In this document: piece by piece, positions 46,805 to 57,500 of the stretch
How positions within the stretch are numbered: position 1 is the stretch's first letter
How the letters are laid out: every line of letters begins with the position of its first letter
NCBI RefSeq assembly: GCF_000969835.1
Contig: NZ_KQ033912.1
Span: forward strand, 1,258,216-1,322,215
Direction of reading: 5' to 3'
Length of the DNA stretch: 64,000 nucleotides
DNA from: Parabacteroides goldsteinii DSM 19448 = WAL 12034
GTDB lineage: Bacteria; Bacteroidota; Bacteroidia; Bacteroidales; Tannerellaceae
Position numbers and translations under genes: made by a program
The notes under the pieces: model-generated
Told to the model about the DNA's origin: nothing
The model's input: the letters and a program-made list of their open reading frames with translations, nothing else
Databases searched by the model: none

Positions 46805-48249
46805 TAGCCAACGCTACCTTCAAGCGAGATAGTCAGCAGCTTCTGTGCTTCGACGGCAAACTCCATCGGGAGCTTGTTCATTACCTCACGGGCATAGCCG
46901 TTTACGATCAGGCCGACGGCCTCTTCGACAGAGATACCGCGTTGCTGGCAATAGAACAATTGTTCTTCGCTGATTTTGCTTGTTGTAGCTTCGTGCTCCA
47001 CCACGGCCGTTTCATTCTGTATATCGGCATAAGGGAACGTATGGGCGCCACAGGTAGAACTCAGCAGCAGACTGTCGCACTGGCTATGGTTACGGGCACC
47101 TTCCGCACGCGGAGATACTTTCACCAGGCCACGGTAACTGTTCTGGCTATGACCGGCCGAAATACCTTTCGACACAATCGTACTTTTCGTATTCTTACCC
47201 AGGTGGATCATCTTCGTTCCGGTATCCGCCTGCTGGTAATTGTTGGTTACAGCAACCGAATAGAACTCACCGACAGAATTATCGCCGGCCAGGATACAAC
47301 TCGGGTATTTCCAGGTAATGGCCGAACCGGTTTCCACCTGTGTCCACGAAATCTTGCTGCCTTCGCCTTTGCACAGGCCGCGCTTGGTCACGAAGTTATA
47401 GATACCGCCTTTACCTTCTTTATCACCCGGATACCAGTTTTGTACGGTCGAGTATTTCACCTCCGCACGTTCTTTGGCTACAATCTCAACGATAGCGGCA
47501 TGCAACTGGTTCTCGTCGCGCATCGGGGCGGTACATCCTTCCAGATAACTTACATATGCCTCATCGTCGGCCACGATCAGTGTACGTTCGAACTGTCCCG
47601 TATTGGCCGCATTGATACGGAAATAGGTGGACAACTCCATCGGGCAACGTACGCCTTTCGGTATATAAACGAACGAACCGTCAGAAAAGACTGCCGAGTT
47701 CAATGCCGCAAAGAAATTATCACGATAGCTCACTACACTTCCCAGATACTGTTGTACCAGATCCGGATGATGCAACACCGCTTCACTGAACGAACAGAAG
47801 ATGATCCCTTTCTCTGCCAGCGTTTCCTTAAAGGTTGTCTTTACAGAAACACTGTCCATAACGGCATCGACCGCCATACCGGCCAGTTGGGCACGTTCGT
47901 GCAAAGGAATACCCAGCTTATCGAAAGTCTTCAATAACTCCGGGTCTACTTCGTCCAGGCTTTTCGGGCCTTCCTTTTTCTTCGGAGCGGCGTAATAGAT
48001 TATATCCTGATAATCGATCGGCGGAATCGTCAGATGAGGCCATGTGGGCATCTCCAGCGTCTGCCAGTGGCGAAAAGCCTTCAGGCGGAATTGAAGCAGC
48101 CAGTCAGGCTCATTCTTCTTGGCCGAGATGATACGGACGGTCTCCTCATCCAGACCGCGATGGATCATCTCCGTATCTATATCAGTAACAAAACCATACT
48201 TATAGTCGCTGCTCGTTACCTCATTTATTATCTTATTCGAATCTTCCAT
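46804..48249 (-). CDS. sufB: Fe-S cluster assembly protein SufB
   Basis: 481 residues from the ATG at 48249 (another ATG is two codons upstream at 48255). SufB features are the conserved Cys in [15 protein letters not shown] and the His in [11 protein letters not shown], both needed for cluster assembly in the family, and the [18 protein letters not shown] region. It is the scaffold subunit pairing with SufD. Confidence 0.95.
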   Translation of the reverse strand: MEDSNKIINEVTSSDYKYGFVTDIDTEMIHRGLDEETVRIISAKKNEPDWLLQFRLKAFRHWQTLEMPTWPHLTIPPIDYQDIIYYAAPKKKEGPKSLDEVDPELLKTFDKLGIPLHERAQLAGMAVDAVMDSVSVKTTFKETLAEKGIIFCSFSEAVLHHPDLVQQYLGSVVSYRDNFFAALNSAVFSDGSFVYIPKGVRCPMELSTYFRINAANTGQFERTLIVADDEAYVSYLEGCTAPMRDENQLHAAIVEIVAKERAEVKYSTVQNWYPGDKEGKGGIYNFVTKRGLCKGEGSKISWTQVETGSAITWKYPSCILAGDNSVGEFYSVAVTNNYQQADTGTKMIHLGKNTKSTIVSKGISAGHSQNSYRGLVKVSPRAEGARNHSQCDSLLLSSTCGAHTFPYADIQNETAVVEHEATTSKISEEQLFYCQQRGISVEEAVGLIVNGYAREVMNKLPMEFAVEAQKLLTISLEGSVG

Positions 48250-48300
48250 ATACATTTATATATATTATACATCTTGCCGGATAACAAACCTTCAAGATAT

Positions 48301-48792
48301 TTACTCTTTTCCCCAAAACAATTTATCGAAGTAAATGGTTGGAATAATCTCTTTAACCGGGTTATAATAATGGGATTCCACCTTAGCCTGACGCGGGATC
48401 AGCACGGATCCCCTATCTATGCCTTCGAGTGCATTCAGTATAAGACTGACAAATCCTAACATAAAACAAAGCCCGACCACTCCTCCTCCCAGATGGTTCA
48501 GCACACTGAGGGGCGTAACTCCGACAACCCGGCTCATGATTTCACCTGCCAGCATGATCACTCCCACGATCAGCAGGAAACCGGCCACATAACTAAGTAT
48601 GGTCACCCCTTCAGGCGGAAACCAGTTCAGGGCAACGATATATCCCTTCAACCAGGCTGCCGCCTTCGAACAAAAAAAGATGGCAACAACCAGGGCTATA
48701 AGCGAAACAACCTGTTTGATGACTCCATCAAACAGGCCTTTCACAAATCCAATTCCTGCCAGACATACTAGTATAATGTCTAACCAGTTCAT
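48301..48792 (-). CDS. CvpA-family membrane protein
   Basis: 163 residues with four hydrophobic segments (about 4-18, 22-45, 62-82, 98-120). NWLDIILVCLAGIGFVKGLFDG is the typical CvpA start. It begins 2 bp after the infB stop. The family has been linked to colicin V production and envelope stress; its role here is not known. Confidence 0.85.
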   Translation of the reverse strand: MNWLDIILVCLAGIGFVKGLFDGVIKQVVSLIALVVAIFFCSKAAAWLKGYIVALNWFPPEGVTILSYVAGFLLIVGVIMLAGEIMSRVVGVTPLSVLNHLGGGVVGLCFMLGFVSLILNALEGIDRGSVLIPRQAKVESHYYNPVKEIIPTIYFDKLFWGKE

Positions 48793-48794
48793 GT

Positions 48795-51700
48795 TTATAA
48801 AGTTTTCTTTATTTCAGTTTCTTCGTACGACTCGATCACATCGCCTACCTGGATATCATTAAAGTTCGTAATGTTCAAACCGCAATCCAATCCGGCCACA
48901 ACCTCTTTTACGTCGTCCTTGAAGCGTTTCAACGATCCGAGTTCGCCGGCATAGATAACGATACCGTCGCGGATCAGGCGAATCTTGTTTGTACGCTTGA
49001 TCTTACCTTCTTTAACCATACAGCCGGCAACCGTACCCACTTTCGTGATCTTGAATACCTGTTGTACATCCACATAAGCGGTAATCTCTTCCTTGATTTC
49101 CGGAGAAAGCATACCTTCCATAGCGCTCTTCACCTCTTCGATCGCATCGTAGATGATAGAGTACAGACGGATCTCAACGCCATCCTTCTCTGCATTACGG
49201 CGAGCCTGTACGGACGGGCGAACCTGGAATCCGATGATGATCGCATTCGAAGCGGCAGCCAATACCACATCCGATTCGGAAATCTGACCGACAGCCTTGT
49301 GAATCACGTTCACCTGGATCTCTTCGGTAGACAAACGGATCAGAGAGTCGGACAATGCTTCTACGGAGCCGTCCACGTCACCCTTCACGATTACATTCAG
49401 TTCCTGGAAGTTACCCACAGCGATACGGCGGCCGATATCGTCCAGCGTAAGCATTTTCTGTGTACGGATACCCAGTTCACGTTGTAACTGTTCACGGCGG
49501 GTTGCAATCTCGCGTGCTTCCTGCTCAGTCTCCAATACATTAAATGTATCACCGGCCTGAGGTGCACCGTTCAATCCGAGGATTAGAACCGGTTCGGAAG
49601 GACCGGCCTTTTCCACACGCTGGTTACGTTCGTTGAACATAGCCTTGATACGTCCGTGGTGTGTACCGGCCAAGACGATATCACCCATTTTCAGGGTACC
49701 GTTTTCAACCAATACGGTAGAAACATATCCGCGTCCCTTATCCAGGGATGATTCGATGATGGAACCGACTGCACGTCTTGTCGGGTTAGCCTTCAGATCC
49801 AGCAGGTCGGCTTCAAGCAATACTTTTTCAAGCAGCTCTTCAACGCCCATGCCTTTCTTGGCCGAAATATCCTGGCTCTGGTATTTACCACCCCAGTCTT
49901 CCACCAGGTAGTTCATGTTAGCCAGTTCTTCCTTGATCTTTTCAGGGTTGGCATGCGGCTTATCTACCTTATTAATAGCAAATACGATAGGTACACCGGC
50001 AGCCGAAGCATGGTTGATCGCTTCAATGGTCTGCGGCATGACGGCATCGTCGGCAGCTACAATAATAATAGCGATATCCGTTACCTTGGCACCACGGGCA
50101 CGCATAGCGGTAAACGCTTCATGACCCGGAGTATCCAGGAAGGTGATACGGCGTCCGCTGGCCAGCTTCACATTGTAAGCACCGATATGCTGCGTGATAC
50201 CACCGGCTTCACCGGCAATCACATTGGCATTACGGATATTATCCAGCAAAGACGTTTTACCGTGGTCGACGTGTCCCATCACTGTTACGATAGGCGGACG
50301 TGCTACCCAGTCTTCTTCGTTATCGTCTTCTTCGTCGGCATTGATGGCTTCCACCACTTCCGCACTGACATATTCAGTCTTAAACCCGAACTCTTCGGCC
50401 ACGATATTGATCGTTTCCGCATCCAGGCGCTGGTTGATTGAAACCATAATACCGATACTCATACAAGTAGCGATAACCTTCGTCACAGGCACGTCCATCA
50501 TGTTGGCGAGGTCGTTTGCCGTAACAAATTCGGTCAGTTTCAACACTTTGCTTTCCTGTTCTTCCAGTTCCAGCAATTCATGCTCGCGTTTAACGGCTGC
50601 ATCACGTTTATCACGACGGTACTTGGCACCTTTATTATTCTTATTTCCCTTGTTCGTCAAACGAGCCAGGGTTTCTTTGATCTGCTTCTGTACATCCTCC
50701 TCGCTTACTTCGGCCTTAACCGGCTTTTTCAGACGGGGTTTGCCACGGTCGTCGCGCTGATGCTGGTTAGCGGGACGGCTGTAGTTCGTACCCGGAGTGT
50801 TGTTCACATCCACACGGTCCTTCTTGATACGGTTACGTTTCTTTTTCGCATCCGCATTCGCTTCGCCCGGTTTAACAGGAGCTCCCGGCTTCACCGGTGC
50901 ACCCGGTTTGGCATTCGGATCTTTCGGTCCTTTATGGAATCCCGGTTGTCCGGGTCTGTTATTGTTGTTGAACTTTTCGCGTTTATCATCGCGTTCTTTC
51001 CGTCTCTCTTCCTTTGTTTTCTTTTTAGGACGAGTAGACTGGTTCAAGGCATTCAGGTCAATTTTGCCGGTTACCTTGATATTCGACTCGAACTTCGGAG
51101 TGTTCAAACGGAACAAGCTACTGTCTTCCGATTCAGCAGAAGTCTGACCCTCTGCGGCCGTTTTATTCACTTCTTCAGAAGAGCTTGTCGTCGTTTCCGG
51201 CTTCACTTTAACTTCCGGTTTTTTCTCTTCGATTCTTTCTTTTTCCACAACTATCTCTTTTACTTCTTTTTTCTCCACAGGCTTTTCAACAGGAGCAACC
51301 TCCTGTTTTTCCTGTTTTGCAGGGGCTTCTACTGTCTTTTTTTCAGGAGCAGGAGCAGAAACGACAACCGGTTGCGGTTCTGCAACAGGTTGCGGTTTGA
51401 CTTCCGGCTGAGGCTTAACGACAGGCTGCGGTTCAACGACAGGCTGCGGCTTGGCTACTACCGGTTCTTCTTTCACTTCAGGAGTCTCCTGAACTTTTTT
51501 ATGCTGTCCGTCCAGGTCGATACGGCCTTTCGTTACGATTTTAGGCTTGAACTCTTCCGGGATCACGGTCTTTATTTCCGAGGTCTTCTCTTCTTTCACA
51601 GAAGCGGCCTCTCTCTCTTTCTCTCTGTGAGGACGTTCTACCCGCGGACGTTCAAAACCACCCTCAGGCAGATCCTTTCCAAACTCTTTTACGAGCAAAG

Positions 51701-51836
51701 CATACTGTTCATCACTGATCCTCGTGTTGGGATTTGCATTCTCCTCAACAGGATGACCTTTCTTGTGTAGAAACTCAACAACCGTGTTGATCCCTACGTT
51801 TAATTTTCTTTGTACTTGTATTAATTTTATAGGCAT
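48795..51836 (-). CDS. infB: Translation initiation factor IF-2
   Basis: 1013 residues. N-terminal IF2N domain ([17 protein letters not shown]), a long low-complexity linker rich in Pro, Lys, Glu and Val (about 70-400, with repeated [14 protein letters not shown] units), second IF2N, GTPase domain with [12 protein letters not shown] (G1), DTPGHEAF (G3) and NKVDK (G4), then domains II to IV. It places initiator tRNA on the ribosome. Confidence 0.98.
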   Translation of the reverse strand: MPIKLIQVQRKLNVGINTVVEFLHKKGHPVEENANPNTRISDEQYALLVKEFGKDLPEGGFERPRVERPHREKEREAASVKEEKTSEIKTVIPEEFKPKIVTKGRIDLDGQHKKVQETPEVKEEPVVAKPQPVVEPQPVVKPQPEVKPQPVAEPQPVVVSAPAPEKKTVEAPAKQEKQEVAPVEKPVEKKEVKEIVVEKERIEEKKPEVKVKPETTTSSSEEVNKTAAEGQTSAESEDSSLFRLNTPKFESNIKVTGKIDLNALNQSTRPKKKTKEERRKERDDKREKFNNNNRPGQPGFHKGPKDPNAKPGAPVKPGAPVKPGEANADAKKKRNRIKKDRVDVNNTPGTNYSRPANQHQRDDRGKPRLKKPVKAEVSEEDVQKQIKETLARLTNKGNKNNKGAKYRRDKRDAAVKREHELLELEEQESKVLKLTEFVTANDLANMMDVPVTKVIATCMSIGIMVSINQRLDAETINIVAEEFGFKTEYVSAEVVEAINADEEDDNEEDWVARPPIVTVMGHVDHGKTSLLDNIRNANVIAGEAGGITQHIGAYNVKLASGRRITFLDTPGHEAFTAMRARGAKVTDIAIIIVAADDAVMPQTIEAINHASAAGVPIVFAINKVDKPHANPEKIKEELANMNYLVEDWGGKYQSQDISAKKGMGVEELLEKVLLEADLLDLKANPTRRAVGSIIESSLDKGRGYVSTVLVENGTLKMGDIVLAGTHHGRIKAMFNERNQRVEKAGPSEPVLILGLNGAPQAGDTFNVLETEQEAREIATRREQLQRELGIRTQKMLTLDDIGRRIAVGNFQELNVIVKGDVDGSVEALSDSLIRLSTEEIQVNVIHKAVGQISESDVVLAAASNAIIIGFQVRPSVQARRNAEKDGVEIRLYSIIYDAIEEVKSAMEGMLSPEIKEEITAYVDVQQVFKITKVGTVAGCMVKEGKIKRTNKIRLIRDGIVIYAGELGSLKRFKDDVKEVVAGLDCGLNITNFNDIQVGDVIESYEETEIKKTL

Positions 51837-51857
51837 ATCTAACTTTGTCGTAATACT

Positions 51858-53123
51858 TTATTCCTGACTTTCATCTTCAAATTCGGCAGATAAGATAGCA
51901 AGTACCTCGTCGACTGTTGTTTCTTCAAGGTCGGCACGTTCAATAAGTTCTTCACGGCTCAAAGCAAGCACGCTCTTGGCCGTATAACAACCGATATTCT
52001 TCAGTGCGTCGATTACCCAGCTATCAATTTCATCTGTAAATTCATCCAGATAAATATCTTCCTCGTCGGCTCCTTCCACATCACGGAATACATCGATCGT
52101 GTATTCAGTCAACATACAGGCCAGTTTAATATTCAAACCGCCTTTACCGATAGCCAGTGATACTTCTTCAGGACGAAGATAAACCTCTGCCTTATGTTCT
52201 TCTTCGTTCACTCGTATAGAGGAAATTTTAGCCGGGCTTAATGCACGCTGGATAAACAGCGACGCATTGGATGTATAATTAATAACATCGATGTTCTCGT
52301 TTCTCAACTCACGCACAATTCCGTGGATACGAGAACCTTTCATTCCTACGCAGGCACCTACCGGGTCGATACGGTCATCGTATGACTCAACGGCCACTTT
52401 TGCTCTTTCTCCCGGGATACGCGCGATAGCCTTGATCAGGATCAGGCCGTCATTAATTTCGGGAACCTCCAGTTCGAACAAACGTTGCAGGAACATTTTA
52501 TCTGTACGGGACAGGATAATCTTCGGATTATTATTATAATTATCCACCTTTTGTACAACCGCACGTACGGTTTCACCTTTGCGATAGAAATCGGAAGGGA
52601 TCTGTTCTGATTTCGGGAGCAGCAACTCATTACCCTCGTCATCCAGCAACAGGATCTCTTTCTTCCACACCTGATATACATCAGCTGCTACGATTGTACC
52701 TATTTTATCTTTATATTTAGCATACAAACTATCCTTCTGCAATTCAAGAATCTTTGAAGCCAGCGTCTGACGCAGGTTCAGGATGGCACGACGTCCGAAA
52801 TCGGCGAAATGAACCTCATCGGTTACTTCTTCTCCTACTTCACAGTCGGCATCGATCTTACGGGCCTCGGTCAACGTAAGTTGCAGATTCGGATCTTCCA
52901 GTTCGTCATCAGCCACAACCGTGCGGTTTCTCCAGATCTCGAAGTCACCTTTTTCAGGGTTGATAATTACGTCGTAGTTCTCATCCGTACCGAACATTTT
53001 AGCGATTACGTTACGGAAGGAATCTTCCAGCACGCTGATCATCGTATCCTTATCTATATTCTTCAACTCCTTGAACTCCGCAAGTGTGTCAATCATACTG
53101 ATTGTTTCCTCTTTCTTGGCCAT
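51858..53123 (-). CDS. nusA: Transcription termination/antitermination factor NusA
   Basis: 421 residues: N-terminal RNA-polymerase-binding domain, S1 domain (GTIVAADVYQVWKKEILL), two KH domains (DPVGACVGMKGSRIHGIVREL; LAIGKGGLNIKLA). A single short helical tail follows (ELIERADLEETTVDEVLAIL). Co-transcribed with rimP (9-bp gap) and infB. Confidence 0.97.
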   Translation of the reverse strand: MAKKEETISMIDTLAEFKELKNIDKDTMISVLEDSFRNVIAKMFGTDENYDVIINPEKGDFEIWRNRTVVADDELEDPNLQLTLTEARKIDADCEVGEEVTDEVHFADFGRRAILNLRQTLASKILELQKDSLYAKYKDKIGTIVAADVYQVWKKEILLLDDEGNELLLPKSEQIPSDFYRKGETVRAVVQKVDNYNNNPKIILSRTDKMFLQRLFELEVPEINDGLILIKAIARIPGERAKVAVESYDDRIDPVGACVGMKGSRIHGIVRELRNENIDVINYTSNASLFIQRALSPAKISSIRVNEEEHKAEVYLRPEEVSLAIGKGGLNIKLACMLTEYTIDVFRDVEGADEEDIYLDEFTDEIDSWVIDALKNIGCYTAKSVLALSREELIERADLEETTVDEVLAILSAEFEDESQE

Positions 53124-53132
53124 AATCTTTCT

Positions 53133-53606
53133 TTACTTGAATCTTATTAGGTATTTTGTATATTTTATTTCTTCGAATGTATAGGATTGATCTTCCCGGA
53201 CAGTAACTTTGCGTTTGGCACCATCAGGTTTTACCTGCTTTTCAACGGTAACTACAACACCGTTCTCGTCAGCCGATTTCAATACTCCGGTCAGTTTCAC
53301 ACCGCTTTTCAGCAGCATCTCCACTTCGTTCCCTATATTCTTTACATATTGACGAAGCACTTTAAAAGGAGAGGTAACTCCTGCCGAACCGACTTCCAGT
53401 TCGAAGTCTTCCACATCCCGGTCCAGATGTTCCTCTACATACCGGCTCAATTCCACACAATCATCAATGCAAACTGCCTCATCATTATCAATCTCAATAA
53501 TAATAAGGTTTCCCGGCTTAACTACTACGTCAACCAAATAATTGTCGGAAGAAGCCAATTTCTCTTCAACCAACTGAGTTATTACTCCCTTTTCAATCAT
53601 AAACAT
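53133..53606 (-). CDS. rimP: Ribosome maturation factor RimP
   Basis: 157 residues, with an ATG at 53606 and a second at 53600. The RimP N-terminal alpha/beta domain (NLIIIEIDNDEAVCIDDCVELSRYVEEHLD) and the EVGSAGVTSPFK motif are clear. It helps 30S subunit assembly. First gene of the rimP-nusA-infB operon. Confidence 0.95.
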   Translation of the reverse strand: MFMIEKGVITQLVEEKLASSDNYLVDVVVKPGNLIIIEIDNDEAVCIDDCVELSRYVEEHLDRDVEDFELEVGSAGVTSPFKVLRQYVKNIGNEVEMLLKSGVKLTGVLKSADENGVVVTVEKQVKPDGAKRKVTVREDQSYTFEEIKYTKYLIRFK

Positions 53607-53666
53607 ACTGTTAAGAACAAAAGAAGGGGACTACCCGCCCCCTCCTCATCTTCGCTTAATCGCCCG

Positions 53667-53697
53667 CAAATATACAAATAATCAGTGAGTTTTCAAA
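53667..53697 (-). promoter_or_regulatory. Promoter of rimP-nusA-infB operon
   Basis: On the minus strand TTTG (53697-53694), a 19-bp spacer and TATATTTG (53674-53667) match the Bacteroidetes housekeeping promoter. It predicts a leader of about 55 nt that includes an AGGGG/CCCCT hairpin near 53626-53644. Confidence 0.75.
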
Positions 53698-53865
53698 CAA
53701 ATACAATCTTTTTATCAGAAAAGTTCGTTTTGCAGCCTAAGATAAACTCTCTTTATCTCAATACTTAACATAGGTTACATCTTTTAGGAAATTAAAACAA
53801 TGGGAGAATTCCGGTGAAAACATAAAAAACAAGGCTGGAAAGGACTTTAATTCATTGATATATAA

Positions 53866-53884
53866 CGTAGTTCTAAAAGAACTC
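53866..53884 (-). repeat. Left site of candidate invertible promoter segment
   Basis: Contains the perfect dyad AGTTCT-AAA-AGAACT (53869-53883). Its reverse complement matches 54455-54473 in 17 of 19 positions. The dyad is the same as in the fecR inverted repeats except for the 3-bp centre. Confidence 0.7.
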
Positions 53885-54454
53885 TATACAATTATTACAG
53901 TGCAAATATATGGAATAATTGTTTCAATATATTGCATTTTGTTTAAAAAAAATGATTGATAGTCCGTTTTTTAACATATCGCCAACAATTATGCCCCTAA
54001 CTAACCGTAAATAATATTTTTTCATATCTCAATCCTAAAAATCGCGAAGATTTATTTATCAATATATAAAATAAACATTAAAGCGATACATATTGTTAAA
54101 AAAGAAAACATTGCACAATACGACCTTTTCAGGCGGTATAAATATCTTCCATAAATCACTATATATATGTCATATAACCACAAAAAGCAGCTCAGATATT
54201 AATATTGAACCGCAGTAGAAGAACAATCTGTTATCCGGGAACTAACTGTTAATTTTCTTCATAAAACAGGGGATTGTGTTAAAAACAGGCGCTTTTTTCA
54301 ATAATTCAGACATAAACGGACTAATTTTTTCATTCTGATATATCTCTGATTTTTTCAAATTCCAACAGGCCGAATACACACCAAGCCCAATACATACTTA
54401 ACAAACTGATAATATGCAAATTAAACCCAATTCATCAACATAATAAAAGCACGT
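53885..54454. other. Candidate invertible promoter segment upstream of susC, OFF-like orientation
   Basis: 570 bp of AT-rich DNA without a credible gene, flanked by the 19-bp inverted sites. The only full TAnnTTTG box I found is on the minus strand at 53910-53903 (TATATTTG), 18 bp inside the left site and pointing away from susC. I found no full -7 box towards susC. Inversion would place this box near the right site, about 140 bp before the susC start. An imperfect dyad (53906-53932) overlaps it. Confidence 0.55.
53903..53910 (-). promoter_or_regulatory. -7 element inside the second candidate invertible segment
   Basis: TATATTTG on the minus strand. The -33 position (about 53930-53935) has no TTTG, so the promoter is incomplete by consensus or uses an activator. 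Confidence 0.4.
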
Positions 54455-54473
54455 GAGTTCTTTTAGGACTATG
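54455..54473 (+). repeat. Right site of candidate invertible promoter segment
   Basis: GAGTTCTTTTAGGACTATG; the dyad AGTTCT-TTT-AGGACT has one mismatch from perfect symmetry. It is the inverted partner of 53866-53884. Confidence 0.7.
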
Positions 54474-54594
54474 AATTCGCCAACTATTAAACGTCAGGAT
54501 CTAAAGTTTTCTATACACATTTTAAACAAAATAGAGTAAAAGAAAAAGAAGGGGGACAAAGAGAACGCCTCATTTATTAATAAAATCAATTATT

Positions 54595-57500
54595 ATGTTG
54601 AAAAACTTCAAACCTGTCAGCTTGATTCTTGTCGCAGGAGCCATGACACTTCCCGTAAGTGCATCCGCTAACTTTGCGCCAGAGAAGCATGAAACCGCGA
54701 TTTCCCAGCAGAACGGGAAAGTTACCGGTACCGTAGAAGATGAATTCGGCCCGATCGCCGGAGCATCTGTAGTCGTGAAAGGAACCACAAACGGCACAAT
54801 TACCGACACAGAAGGTAATTTTAGCCTGAGCGATGTAAAGAACGGAAGCGTCATCCAGATTTCTTTCATCGGGTATGCAACAAAGGAAGTGACATACACC
54901 GGTCAATCTTCCTTATCAGTCCTACTGGCTGAAGATACTCAAAAACTGGACGAGGTAGTCGTTACCGCCATGGGTATCAAGAAAGACGCCAAAAAACTAG
55001 GTTATGCCGTAAGTACAATCGATGCCGGAGAGTTGATCAAAACGGGTACTCCGGACTTCGCCACATCATTGTACGGTAAGGCTTCAGGTGTGCGCATCCA
55101 GGCAGCTCCGGGTGGTGGTACTTCCTCCGTATCCATCTCCGTACGTGGTCTGTCTTCTATCACCGGTACGACACAGCCGCTGATCGTAATGGACGGTGTG
55201 CCCATCCACAACGGCGACGCCAACAAAGACGGTTACTGGACTAACCAGCGTGTAGAATCCAACGGTATGGTGGACATCAACCCGGAAGATATCGAAAGCA
55301 TCTCTATCCTGAAAGGTGCCGCCGCATCTGCCCTGTACGGATCTGAAGCAGCCAACGGTGTTGTGATGATTACCTCTAAAAGCGGTAAAGGCCAAAGTGG
55401 TCTCGGTGTAGACTTCAGTGCAAATGTAAGCTTTGACAAAGTAGCCTACATGCCGAGCATCCAGAAAGAATTCGGTCCGGGATATGACAATGCCCTGTTG
55501 GCCACCGCAAGTGAATTCGAACAGCAAACCGGTTTTCAGAATACGCGTACAGACCGTAACGGAAACCAGGTAATCTCTCCGCGTAATACGTATTATTCAT
55601 GGGGACGTCCATACGACTATACCACCCAATTATACAATTATAACGGGGCTATTCGTACTTACGCACCTATCGACCACAACCAGTGGAATGATGTTTTCCA
55701 GACAGGTATCAACCAGACTTATAACCTGGCCATTACCAACGGAACGGAAAAAGGCAACCTGCGTTTCTCCTATACCTATATGGATAATACGCCGACACAG
55801 TTGAACTCGCACAACAACAAGCACAACTTTGCTCTTTCTGGTAGCGCCAATATCCTGAAAAACTTAAAAGTGGATTACTCGGCAAACTATATGCGCCAGC
55901 ATGTTAAAAACCGTGCTTACCGTATCAGCCGCTTGTTGACAAACTATGCAGGTATGTTCACCGGATATGATGACATCGCAGCAATGAAGAACAGCACTGT
56001 TACCAGCTTGGGATACATGAACGTCCCTTATACCAGCAATACACTGACTCCTGATGAAGCCTGGGACTGGAATCCGGCCAACTATCAGATGTCTTCAGAG
56101 TATTTCTGGAATATCTTAGGTAAAGAACAGTTGGAAGACAATAACCGTTTCATCGCGAGTGTAACGCCAAGTTGGGAAATCATTCCGGGTTTGACCGCAC
56201 GCGGCCGTCTGTCAACAGACTTGACGTACAATGTAATTGAGAATAAGAACTCAACGGAAACTCCGAACGTATTCAGACAGCCGGGCAACTATACCGGATC
56301 CTATTCATTGAAAAATTCAAAGTATGAGATCTATTACGGTGATATCATGTTGATGTTTGACCGTACATTTGCTGAAAAATACAATGTTGCTGCAACCGCA
56401 GGTTGGTCTGCCCGTCAGGAAAGTCAGTTCGACACCTCAGTGAGTACCCGCGGAGGTCTGAGTGTTGAAAACTGGTTCCACCTGAACTCTTCCGGATTAA
56501 CACCGGCAAATCCATCGATGAAAAAAGCATCGCTGTTAAAACAAGCCTTCTTTGCTACAGCTTCTTTCGGTTACGACAGTTGGGCTTATGTGGAAGGAAC
56601 TGTGCGTCAGGAAAAAACATCTACGTTGTACCCCGGATCCAACACATTCGTTTATCCTTCTGTGAACGGTAGCGTCATTTATTCATCTTTGCTGAAAGAT
56701 AATAAACCCGAATGGCTGGATTATGGTAAAATTCGTCTTAGCTACGGTGTTGTAGGTAACGCCCCGGAAATATATAAAGCAGCTACCGGTTACAACCAGA
56801 GCGCTGTAGGCAGTTATATCTACAATCAGGTTCCACAGGCACTTGGAAACAATGAGATACAACCGGAACAGAAATACGAATTCGAATTGGGTTGGGAAAA
56901 CAAATTCCTCGGCAACCGTTTGGGCTTCGAACTTTCTTATTACCAGAATACAGTAAAAGACCAGATCCTTCAGACTACAACATCAGCATCTTCAGGAGGT
57001 ACTTCCATCTGGATGAATGTCGGTGAATTAAAGAACGCCGGTGTTGAAATGTCTCTGTATGGTACAGTTATCCAGACTAAAGACTGGAACTGGGATATTC
57101 GTGCCAACTGGTCATGGAACAAGAACGAAGTAACAAAACTGATAGACGGTATCAACTCTATCGACCATTCTACTGTTGATAACGGAGCCGCAGTGCTGCA
57201 ATCCAGAGTAGGACGCCCGATGGGTGACTGGTATGTTTACGGTACGGTAAAAGACGAGAACGGAAACAAAGTCGTTGGTGATAACGGTCTGTATATCGTA
57301 GACTATACAGAACGCCAGAGAGCAGGTAACGCCATGCCGAAAGTTGTCGGAGGCATCAGCACTTCATTGAACTATAAAGATTTCTATCTGGATGCCACTA
57401 TCGACTTCCGTATTGGTGGTGACGTATTGAACTTGCCTTACCAGTATATGACCGAACTCGGTATCCTGGATTGTACATTGGATAACCGTGACGCTTCACG

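Noticed and set aside
45036..47937. Long plus-strand frames opposite sufB, sufC and sufD
   Set aside because: Shadows of well-conserved genes on the other strand; no recognisable features.
50580..51770. 396-codon plus-strand frame opposite infB
   Set aside because: Antisense shadow of the low-complexity IF-2 linker; Arg/Phe-rich with no domain.
53885..54454. Small genes or RNA genes in the 570-bp gap before susC
   Set aside because: Very AT-rich, no open frame of credible length or composition and no tRNA-like cloverleaf seen.
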